From positions 1 to 10,242 of the forward strand of contig CBDDLH010000002.1 of assembly GCA_965230565.1 (NCBI GenBank): DNA of 10,242 nucleotides, read 5' to 3'. The position numbers and the translations under genes were made by a program. Positions 1 to 6,375 of the stretch are shown here, piece by piece. Every line of letters starts with the position of its first letter. Within the stretch, counting starts at the first letter, position 1. The notes under the pieces were generated by a model. It worked only from the letters and a program-made list of their open reading frames with translations. It was not told the DNA's origin and did not search any database. The stretch comes from BCD1 sp965230565 (GTDB taxonomy: Bacteria; Bacteroidota; Bacteroidia; Chitinophagales; Saprospiraceae).

Positions 1-629
1 AAGCATTACTCGATGGTTTGACCTATCGCGGAACTGCCTACTTTGAAGCGTTTACAGCATGTCCTCCTGAACACGGAATCGCGGATAATGCCGCACAACT
101 TCAGGCACAGCTGGTACGCGACAGTCGTGGACTGACAGAGGTCGTATTTGATCCTTCCCTTGGAGAATCTTACCAGGATATCGTGAATATTAAGGGTAAT
201 CCTAATTATCAGCGTGACTGGTTCGAGCGTCGCCATCCGGCTACCAAGGAGCGTTACCTGTATACAGTAGCGCACTGGGCACTGACGGAAGCTCGCTTCA
301 GAAGACACCATAAGAAAGTGAAAAAAGAAGTTGCTGAGAAAATGGTACTGCTGGAAGACAAACTGAAACACATCACTCAGGATGATGTTACTCACCGCAG
401 ATACCTCGATCCTAAGCACAGATCTTACATCAAAGACTTCGGTGTATATCTGAGAGATCTTGACGAACAAGGTAACGAGAAGTTCCACATCCTTTCACGA
501 CAGATGGTACTCTTCTGCGTAGAACGTCGTAAAGCATGGCGTTTGCTGCAAAGTAAGGCCGGAGTCGTTAACGAGGATTACGTTGCTCAAAAAGAGTTGC
601 TCAAAGGATTTGATAAAGTGACAGTTTAA
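1..629 (+). CDS. C-terminal part of probable 2-oxoacid:ferredoxin oxidoreductase (5' truncated)
   Basis: The frame is open from the window edge (first full codon at 3) to TAA at 627-629, giving about 209 C-terminal residues; the true start lies outside. The first ~100 residues resemble the end of the thiamine-pyrophosphate domain of large pyruvate/2-oxoacid:ferredoxin oxidoreductases. They contain a segment C-P-P-E-H-G-I-A-D, then A-Q-L-V-x-D-S-R followed by a V-V-F-D-P stretch and K-G-N-P, in the order I recall from that family (the -EHG- and 'AVeSR...yDP' region). Such enzymes decarboxylate 2-oxoacids to acyl-CoA and reduce ferredoxin or flavodoxin in the cytosol. The last ~110 residues are charged, helical and not recognised. 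There is no signal peptide or membrane segment in the visible part. A strong terminator follows 31 bases after the stop, so this is the last gene of its transcript. The family assignment rests on remembered motif similarity, without an alignment. Confidence 0.6.
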   Translation, partial: ALLDGLTYRGTAYFEAFTACPPEHGIADNAAQLQAQLVRDSRGLTEVVFDPSLGESYQDIVNIKGNPNYQRDWFERRHPATKERYLYTVAHWALTEARFRRHHKKVKKEVAEKMVLLEDKLKHITQDDVTHRRYLDPKHRSYIKDFGVYLRDLDEQGNEKFHILSRQMVLFCVERRKAWRLLQSKAGVVNEDYVAQKELLKGFDKVTV

Positions 630-659
630 GTTAATTAATAGAGGGCAATAATAAATAGT

Positions 660-694
660 TCGTCCCGACACGATGTGTCGGGACGATTTTTTTT
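660..694 (+). terminator. Rho-independent terminator of the oxidoreductase gene
   Basis: A perfect 10-bp GC-rich stem (661-670 with 676-685) has a 5-base loop CGATG, is extended by a T-A pair at 660/686, and is followed by eight T residues (687-694). It lies 31 bases after the plus-strand stop codon. Read on the minus strand the stem has no T tract after it, so it is oriented for the plus strand, although it also lies downstream of the converging SPFH gene. Confidence 0.93.
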
Positions 695-823
695 GTGACC
701 GTAAGTAGTCCCCAAAATAGGAATTGGGAATAAAACAAATGAAACAAATTATTCAATATTAAGTGTGTCCGGAAATTTCAACAAACTGCTAATTTTCAGG
801 TCATGAAAATTCCAGACAAGTTC

Positions 824-1870
824 TTAATTCCCTTTTCCTCCGACTGGAATCGTTTGTTGTAATAGTCCACCAAACACATTGGGATCCGAGCCATTTGGCA
901 AAACAGCGATTTGTACTTTCGAGGCCAACTCTTTATTAACGAGATAGGAGGCATAGATCGGATTGTCCTGAAATACTTTTGCCAGTTCCATTTGCACCTC
1001 AAAGTCAGCCATATCGATCTTTTTCTTTTTCTCAACTTCAACCTCTACCAGATCCCTTTTGTGCTGGACCTCCAGTTTTTTGATATCTCTTTCTTTTTCC
1101 AGATCCACTTTAGCCAGTAATTTTTGTCGTTCCGCATCTGATTGTGCTTGTTTCAAGGCAATTTGTTTTTTGGTTTCTGCAGATTCCAGCATGCTCTGCC
1201 GACGATTTTTTTCTGTTTCGGCCTTGATCTTTTCTACCCGATCCTCAGCTTTAGCCTTAGCTATTTCAACCTTGGCATTAGCCTCAGCTTTACTCCGTTC
1301 AGCTTCAGCTTTGGCAATGGCGATCAACTTTTCCTGGTTAATACGTTCTAACTCCTGTCGCTGCAAGCCAGCTTGTTCCATGGCATCCGTATAGGTTTTC
1401 GGAAAGTTAATATGGGTACATATCACTTCCTTGATGATTAAGCCCTCTTCTCCCAGATGTTCATAAAAGCGCTCTTTAACCTGGCCTACAAATACCTGCC
1501 GCTCGCTGGAAAAAACAGAATCAACACTATTAAATTCATTAAATACCTGGCTGATCAGCTCTTTGCCTCGTGGTCTTAGCACAAGTCTCTGAAAATCGTA
1601 TACCGAATTAAATTGTGTCAGTATTTGCTCCGCATCGGTTATTTTCCAACGAATCGCCAGCTCAATAGTCAAGGGAACACCATCCCCTAACAAAACATTC
1701 TGAAAAGTAAAAAATGCCATCTGGTCTTTACCTGTAATAGTATCTGAATGGGCCGAAACTTCCTCCTCTGGTTCACCAGGCAGTTCAATGACAGGATCAT
1801 CATTGCAGGAAAATAAAAGGATAACCAACAGTGCAGTTGTAAAAACAAAAAATACTCTTTTCATAATCAT
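824..1870 (-). CDS. SPFH/Band-7 (prohibitin/stomatin-like) predicted lipoprotein
   Basis: This is a 348-residue protein. Residues 1-21 form a signal sequence (M-I-M-K-R plus a hydrophobic run) ending in a lipobox-like L-F-S-C, with Cys22 the predicted lipidated residue. Cys22 is followed by N-D-D-P and an acidic, Pro-rich linker to ~45. Residues ~48-165 look like an SPFH/Band-7 domain: F-F-T-F, 'PLTIELAIRWKITD', then an R-x-x-V-R/L-R-P-x-G-type helix and '...ICTHINFPKTYTDAME'. Residues ~165-290 are a long Ala/Glu/Lys/Arg coiled coil with repeated A-K-A-E units, typical of SPFH proteins. The tail 300-348, with V-L-P-N-G-S-D-P, matches SPFH C-termini that drive oligomerisation. Family members form large membrane-associated ring or cage scaffolds. 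The usual anchor is an N-terminal transmembrane or hairpin segment; a lipid anchor is unusual. The ATG at 1870 or the third codon (1864) could be the start, and both keep the signal sequence. It is transcribed apart from 2042-5461, because a terminator lies between them. Confidence 0.88.
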   Translation of the reverse strand: MIMKRVFFVFTTALLVILLFSCNDDPVIELPGEPEEEVSAHSDTITGKDQMAFFTFQNVLLGDGVPLTIELAIRWKITDAEQILTQFNSVYDFQRLVLRPRGKELISQVFNEFNSVDSVFSSERQVFVGQVKERFYEHLGEEGLIIKEVICTHINFPKTYTDAMEQAGLQRQELERINQEKLIAIAKAEAERSKAEANAKVEIAKAKAEDRVEKIKAETEKNRRQSMLESAETKKQIALKQAQSDAERQKLLAKVDLEKERDIKKLEVQHKRDLVEVEVEKKKKIDMADFEVQMELAKVFQDNPIYASYLVNKELASKVQIAVLPNGSDPNVFGGLLQQTIPVGGKGN

Positions 1871-1871
1871 T

Positions 1872-1933
1872 CATTTTTTAGGTTAAGTCGACAATTTCGT
1901 CTTGAGTATACTCAAAATTGTCCCTAAAAAATG
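1872..1933. repeat. Large interrupted inverted repeat in the leader of the SPFH gene
   Basis: Three nested pairs of arms share one centre between 1908 and 1909. The 14-bp perfect palindrome TTGAGTATACTCAA is at 1902-1915; GACAATTT (1890-1897) pairs with AAATTGTC (1915-1922); CATTTTTTAGG (1872-1882) pairs with CCTAAAAAATG (1923-1933). The unpaired bases (1883-1889 and about 1898-1901) are all on the left side. In the minus-strand transcript the outer arm ends one base before the ATG at 1870, so a folded leader would cover the ribosome entry region. It could be a regulatory leader, an operator-like palindrome, or a decayed small inverted-repeat element. Confidence 0.75.
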
Positions 1934-1981
1934 GAAATAGCAGGTAAGAAAAAGTATTCGTTGAAGATGAGTTATTATTCG

Positions 1982-2039
1982 AAAAAATTTTGCCACGAAT
2001 GCACTGATTACATTACCCGGTCGTGCATCCGTGGCAAAA
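1982..2039 (-). terminator. Imperfect 17-position hairpin terminator after the 1139-aa gene
   Basis: Positions 1988-2004 pair with 2023-2039 at 16 of 17 positions (A1998 opposes C2029), with an 18-base loop. Read on the minus strand the stem is followed by six T residues (1987-1982). It begins 3 bases after the stop codon of the 1139-aa gene. The stem sequence is built on GCCACGAATGCAC, a repeat-like word that looks like a dispersed intergenic element doubling as a terminator. Confidence 0.8.
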
Positions 2040-2041
2040 AC

Positions 2042-5000
2042 CTATTTCTTCGTATAAAGCGTAAACACAGGTACATCAATTCCAAAACCAATGAAAAAGC
2101 GCCTTGAATTGAGGCTGACTTCCTCATTATCTAAAGTACGGAATGTAGGTCCGAAATTTCCTCCGGCGCTTAAATAAAATGGAGATTTTTGCAAATTCCA
2201 CTGCACCTGAAATCCCGGCTTGAATACGTTTTTGAAATTAATATTATTCTCTCCTATGGCATCAGCATCCAATCGATAGGAAAACAATCCTCCCAGGTCG
2301 ATCAATGACAGAAAGAGGGAGAATGATTGTGGATTTTTCTTACCTATAAGACCACTAATGGCAACACCGAATGGCATGCTTGGGGCGACACTATTATATT
2401 GTTGATTTATCTCTGCCCCCGAAGTATCTATTCCAGTCCACATTTCATTCCCCACATTAGCGCCGAGAAAAGCATTGATACCTACAGTGAGTTTATTGGT
2501 ACGCTTGGTTCTGGAACTACCAGGAGGATCGGCGATGTTATCCAGCAGATCCTTTACCTCATCGGATTGTTTGGCATCGATGAGCCCGGCGATAAAATTG
2601 CCGTATTCTTTGAAGTACTCAATTGCTTTGGTTCTATGTTCAACTTGTTGCTGTGACAAACTTGGGTTGTTTAGCAAGGTTTCATAATCCAGACTGGTAA
2701 ACAACTGGATCAAAGAACTCACAGCCTTCGCATGATTTTTTACATTGATGTAGAAAATGAAATCCAAAGCCTGCGTGGAGATATCCGGCACTTTAGACAA
2801 CTCAGGAAACTGTTCGGTTAACGGTTCAAAGGTTCCCGGGTTATCAGGTTCCACAACCAGAGGTAATTCCAAAATTCGATTCATGGTATTAACCGCAAAA
2901 GCAGCCTTTCTGAAAAAAGCCAGAGAATCTACCAGGCCAACACTATCAACAGCCACAAATGAGGGCAATTCATCCAAATCCGCAATGGTTAACTGGATCA
3001 ATTGAGCTACCCCTTTGGTAGAGAATTTCCCGATCTGCTTGATACCTTCCAACCGTTGAGCGAGCAGCCCCAAAAAGACATTTTGTGCCTCTCCCCCATC
3101 CAGGATATCTGCAAGTTCATCTTTGGAAATCCATTTTTCACCTTCTTCATCGCTATCGGTTCTAAGCCCGTACATCAATTGAGTCATGGCCTCCGTTACC
3201 TGCAAAATGGGAATGGCGTTGTTCCTGACCTTACTTTCAACTGGAGCGAATTTCTTGTCCACAGCCATGAGCTGTTTATCCAGGGTGCTTAGATCATCTT
3301 CCAGCGCATCAATTTTAGGAATGATATATCCAAAGGGAGATGTGGTCATATTCTTTTCTTCCAGGTACAACTGCAAAGGACTAGGCATGAAAAAGGTAGT
3401 GTCGATGGCCCGCATTCTATGATCCAAAGCGACCAACCTCTTCTCAACTTCCGACAGCAAGACTTTTTTTCGATGCAATTTATCCCGGGCAATCTCCTCG
3501 CCGCTCATTTTCACTGTGAAATAAACAGGGTCAAAATCTATTTTCGTAAAAGCATCCGGTCCTGCCAGTGTCGCCAGCAGATCAAATGCAATGGCCTGGT
3601 CATTAGTCAACCCAATATTATCTTTCCAGAATCGCTTATCCATTTTCACAGTTCGCCCCAAACCCTTTCTCCACCTGTCCACGGAAGATTCCGCCTTTTG
3701 CATACGATCCTGGGTATCAACCCGCAACGCCCACTGGTCAACAGCATCCTGAAAACGGACGAGATCTTTTTGCCAGTCCATCAAAATCCCGGCAATCGAC
3801 TTATCCTGGTACCAGGTACCACTGAGCTTACGGGATAATTCCAGCCCGGCAGCACGCCATTGCAAGGGCGACTTTTCGTCCTCAAAGAATTTATCATAAC
3901 CAGCGAGGGTCCTAAAACCGGATACGTAGGCAGAATCCAGTTCTCCCGTCAAAAGAGAAGGCCATAAAAACAGATCCCATTCATTACCTTCCGTTTCTTC
4001 TCCAAACAACACTTTCAGACTATAGGCAGAATTACTCAGATAATCATTTCCAATCGGTGCCCCGTCATCACCGTATTTTTCAACAAGCTCCGACAAGGTT
4101 TTATTGATACTAAATTCAGCATTAATAAGATCCCGAGATACGTTTTTCAATTGATCCTTAACCTGATTCGCAATGGTTATCAGACTGTCATACTCAGGTT
4201 TTCCGACACCAGTTTCTGCAATAGTGAAATTAGTTTCTTTAGAAGCTTCCCCAAACGAACTGTAGATGAACCTGTGGGTAACAGGAATGATCTCATCGAT
4301 CGTCTGTCCCTGCTGAGCCATACCCACCATGCTGTAAATAGTCAGGAGATCATAAGCCACAGGATCGCCCTGAAGTGGTTTAAAGTATTCATCTTCCAAC
4401 ATCAAAAGTGGTAAACGAATGGTCAGTTTCTGAAAATCCGCATAAAAAGCCTGGCGCAACCTTTCAATATAGGAGTTGGAATAATAGAATTCCTGGTTGC
4501 TGAATTCCTGAACGACGGTCGGAAATAGTGCCAGCAAATTAGGATGATCTGTGGAATCGACCATTTCACTCAGGAAGTTGATCACTACTTCATCTTTCGC
4601 TCTGTCGAGTACAAACTTGAACAAGCCTTCAATAATCTCAGCCTCATTCAATAAAAACCCGTTTTTCACATTCGCATTACTCTCCTGGGCAGCGACACTC
4701 AAGGCCATTGCCTGAGGGACCGGAGGAATGGAATATTCTTCCAATGTTTGCGGAACGGAAAGATAATCAGCCGGATGAAGAGCATCCCTGGCATGTAGCA
4801 ATTCCAGAATTTGGGACCTTGGCCCCTGAGATATCTCGAGAATATAGTTGTGTACTTTTTCAGAAAATTCAGCAGAAATGGAATCCTGCAAATTGAAAGC
4901 TGAGGGATTGATCAGTTTGTCAAACAATACATTATCATCGTATTGGTCCAGCAGCTCTCTCCATGAACCTACAACCATTGAATCTCCGGGAAGCGCCTGG

Positions 5001-5461
5001 GTATAACTGTACAGAATTGCCAGAGCCTTCGCCTTTGCATCATTTATTTCCAAATGTAATTGATGCATGGCTAATGATCTCAATTGTAAGATATTCCGAA
5101 TATCATGCTGAATAGACGCTGCATCAGAAGGGTCAAAGGTGCGACTTTCCAATAATTGAAGCATAGCCTGATTGACTTCAAGAACCGGCTTGATCAGGCT
5201 GTCTTGCGCAAAGGGACCAATCAACTCAAGGCCCGTAATGGCGATTGTAGTGTCGACATCGGCTCCCTTGTTATAATTTTGGAGGCCATCCAAAAGAGAT
5301 GTTGCCATGCCCGATTGGATATCCCGGACCTTTTTACCAGGGTCATTGATGAGATCCAGAGCTGATACAAGGTTCCGGGCATCTTTCAATAAACTCTGCG
5401 AATTGGCTGTTAAGGCAAAGAATAGAATCGAAACAAGGAATACTATTTTTTTTCGAGACAT
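2042..5461 (-). CDS. Large exported protein of unknown function with helical body and beta-rich C-terminal domain
   Basis: This is a 1139-residue protein that I cannot name. Residues 1-22 are a signal peptide (M-S-R-K-K, hydrophobic core 6-19, cleavage probably after A-N-S), so it is exported across the inner membrane. Residues ~23-980 look mostly alpha-helical and are rich in Leu, Asp, Glu and Gln, with likely coiled-coil stretches at ~655-687 and ~715-745. A segment at 284-322 (D-R-A-K-D-E followed by L-F-P-T-V-V) resembles lines I vaguely recall from large uncharacterised Bacteroidota proteins. Residues ~988-1139 change character to alternating amphipathic strands rich in Gly, Phe and Tyr (for example A-G-G-N-F-G-P-T-F and F-F-I-G-F-G-I-D), about eight strands, which would fit a small outer-membrane barrel. 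The final residues are K-K instead of a terminal aromatic. No catalytic motif or nucleotide-binding site is visible. The 218-aa gene lies 66 bases upstream on the same strand, so the two are probably co-transcribed. A terminator follows the stop. Confidence 0.88.
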   Translation of the reverse strand: MSRKKIVFLVSILFFALTANSQSLLKDARNLVSALDLINDPGKKVRDIQSGMATSLLDGLQNYNKGADVDTTIAITGLELIGPFAQDSLIKPVLEVNQAMLQLLESRTFDPSDAASIQHDIRNILQLRSLAMHQLHLEINDAKAKALAILYSYTQALPGDSMVVGSWRELLDQYDDNVLFDKLINPSAFNLQDSISAEFSEKVHNYILEISQGPRSQILELLHARDALHPADYLSVPQTLEEYSIPPVPQAMALSVAAQESNANVKNGFLLNEAEIIEGLFKFVLDRAKDEVVINFLSEMVDSTDHPNLLALFPTVVQEFSNQEFYYSNSYIERLRQAFYADFQKLTIRLPLLMLEDEYFKPLQGDPVAYDLLTIYSMVGMAQQGQTIDEIIPVTHRFIYSSFGEASKETNFTIAETGVGKPEYDSLITIANQVKDQLKNVSRDLINAEFSINKTLSELVEKYGDDGAPIGNDYLSNSAYSLKVLFGEETEGNEWDLFLWPSLLTGELDSAYVSGFRTLAGYDKFFEDEKSPLQWRAAGLELSRKLSGTWYQDKSIAGILMDWQKDLVRFQDAVDQWALRVDTQDRMQKAESSVDRWRKGLGRTVKMDKRFWKDNIGLTNDQAIAFDLLATLAGPDAFTKIDFDPVYFTVKMSGEEIARDKLHRKKVLLSEVEKRLVALDHRMRAIDTTFFMPSPLQLYLEEKNMTTSPFGYIIPKIDALEDDLSTLDKQLMAVDKKFAPVESKVRNNAIPILQVTEAMTQLMYGLRTDSDEEGEKWISKDELADILDGGEAQNVFLGLLAQRLEGIKQIGKFSTKGVAQLIQLTIADLDELPSFVAVDSVGLVDSLAFFRKAAFAVNTMNRILELPLVVEPDNPGTFEPLTEQFPELSKVPDISTQALDFIFYINVKNHAKAVSSLIQLFTSLDYETLLNNPSLSQQQVEHRTKAIEYFKEYGNFIAGLIDAKQSDEVKDLLDNIADPPGSSRTKRTNKLTVGINAFLGANVGNEMWTGIDTSGAEINQQYNSVAPSMPFGVAISGLIGKKNPQSFSLFLSLIDLGGLFSYRLDADAIGENNINFKNVFKPGFQVQWNLQKSPFYLSAGGNFGPTFRTLDNEEVSLNSRRFFIGFGIDVPVFTLYTKK

Positions 5462-5489
5462 TATGAATGGTTTTGTGGTTTTGAAACGA

Positions 5490-5517
5490 TTGACGGTAAA
5501 CGGCTTACGGTTGACGG
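5490..5517. repeat. Four-unit degenerate heptamer array (YTWACGG-like)
   Basis: Four contiguous 7-base units lie in the 66-base gap between the 218-aa and 1139-aa genes: TTGACGG (5490-5496), TAAACGG (5497-5503), CTTACGG (5504-5510) and TTGACGG (5511-5517). All end in ACGG, and the first and last are identical. No strong hairpin or T tract is present, so it does not look like a terminator. It would be transcribed between the two genes. Confidence 0.8.
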
Positions 5518-5527
5518 TTTTATGGAT

Positions 5528-6184
5528 TTAAGGTCTGGGGATCTTGGAATTTACGTAATCACTTAGACCTTTATATAACCCCAGAAAAACCGGAACGGCA
5601 GTGCTCTGTTTCATCATCTCTCCAAAACGGGTGATCAGGATAACATCCGTCTGGTTGGACTGAACACCGTTGGAATTTAACAACATTCTGTATTCCGCTG
5701 CCCTTACATCATATGTCTCATCAATTTGTCTGAATTCTGCATTTTGGCTCAAATCCTGGCCGTGGTTTTTGAAATATCTTTCTCTTCCGGCAATCCGCTG
5801 ATTGGTCAGGCGCAAGGCATCCAGGGTTTTCAGATTCCAGTCTGAAGGAGCCATTTGGCTGATTTTTTCGAGAGGCCCCTGGAGGACTTCATTTTTAAGT
5901 AAATTGAGCAAGTCTGTGGTAACCTTGATGAAATTCGGAAGGTCATTTGGATCGGCTATTCCAACTTTCAGGATTAGGTTCATGATTTTTGTGTGGTCAA
6001 AAGCCAATACCTGGCTCCAAACGGCGGGATCATCAAATTGTCTATAAACAGATTTGAGTTCATTCTGAATATTGACTACCTCTGTATTATTTTCTCCATG
6101 GATGACTTTTACAGCGTTAAATTTGGTTCGGCAAATCAGTTTGGCATCATGCAGTACCGACTTAAATTGATCATTGTTGGGCAT
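5528..6184 (-). CDS. Cytosolic all-helical protein of unknown function, upstream partner of the 1139-aa gene
   Basis: This is a 218-residue protein not assigned to any family. There is no signal peptide or transmembrane segment, so it is probably cytosolic. The sequence is almost entirely helix-forming: charged and Asn/Gln-rich N-terminus, 'DPAVWSQVLAFDHTKI' at about 52-67, then amphipathic Leu-rich helices, and a final stretch ending G-L-Y-K-G-L-S-D-Y-V-N-S-K-I-P-R-P. No Cys cluster, Walker motif, helix-turn-helix or catalytic signature is visible. There are only two cysteine-or-histidine-rich hints (Cys18 and scattered His), too few to suggest metal binding. The ATG at 6184-6182 is preceded by an A-rich leader with TTAACCTAAAA. 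It ends 66 bases before the 1139-aa gene on the same strand, suggesting a two-gene operon. The gene upstream (6376-8178) is separated by a terminator, so a promoter should lie in 6185-6277. It is real by length, ordinary amino-acid composition and placement. Confidence 0.8.
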   Translation of the reverse strand: MPNNDQFKSVLHDAKLICRTKFNAVKVIHGENNTEVVNIQNELKSVYRQFDDPAVWSQVLAFDHTKIMNLILKVGIADPNDLPNFIKVTTDLLNLLKNEVLQGPLEKISQMAPSDWNLKTLDALRLTNQRIAGRERYFKNHGQDLSQNAEFRQIDETYDVRAAEYRMLLNSNGVQSNQTDVILITRFGEMMKQSTAVPVFLGLYKGLSDYVNSKIPRP

Positions 6185-6277
6185 GGTTTTTAGATTTTAG
6201 GTTAAAACTATAGTTCTGCCCTGCAATATAAGGATTTTAGGGATTTATATTTTGAGAATTGGCAATACGACGGCAAT
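6185..6277 (-). promoter_or_regulatory. Probable promoter and leader region of the 218-aa/1139-aa unit
   Basis: This AT-rich stretch lies between the terminator of the upstream hydrolase gene and the ATG at 6184, so it must hold the promoter if the two genes are transcribed separately. I find only partial matches to the Bacteroidota -7 element TAnnTTTG (TAGTTTTA on the minus strand near 6203-6210), with no well-spaced TTG at -33. The leader carries TTAACCTAAAA (complement of 6195-6205), the same 11 bases found just before the SPFH start (complement of 1876-1886). Confidence 0.35.
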
Positions 6278-6335
6278 AAAAAAACACATAGCCACACAGC
6301 AAAATCTAAAAACCAAGCTATGTGACTATGTGTTT
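6278..6335 (-). terminator. Long imperfect hairpin terminator after the serine hydrolase gene, made of octamer repeats
   Basis: Positions 6282-6300 pair with 6317-6335 at 17 of 19 positions (mismatches 6292/6325 and 6297/6320) around a 16-base A-rich loop. Read on the minus strand the stem runs into seven T residues (6284-6278, partly inside the stem). It lies 40 bases after the hydrolase stop codon. Each arm is itself a tandem of related octamers: CACATAGC and CACACAGC on the left (6285-6300), CTATGTGA and CTATGTGT on the right (6318-6333). Confidence 0.78.
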
Positions 6336-6375
6336 CCTAAGGAAAAGACTGAAATCCGGATGATTCAGTTCGCAA

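Noticed and set aside
18..20. TTG as start of the first gene
   Set aside because: The same frame is open to the window edge and the protein starts in the middle of a domain, so the gene is truncated rather than started here.
6..488. Open frame (160 codons, -) opposite the oxidoreductase gene
   Set aside because: It is a Phe/Ile-rich translation of the opposite strand, with no recognised motif; the plus-strand frame has family-like motifs and a terminator.
711..728. 5-bp CCCAA/TTGGG hairpin between the converging genes
   Set aside because: It is short, with no T tract on either side; expected by chance.
791..811. 8-bp AT-rich hairpin just after the SPFH stop codon as a terminator
   Set aside because: The stem is nearly all A-T and no T tract follows on the minus strand; too weak to annotate.
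796..1041. Minus-strand frame of 81 codons running past the SPFH stop
   Set aside because: It overlaps the SPFH coding sequence in another frame over most of its length and has unusual composition; no sign of a frameshifted extension, since the SPFH tail is complete.
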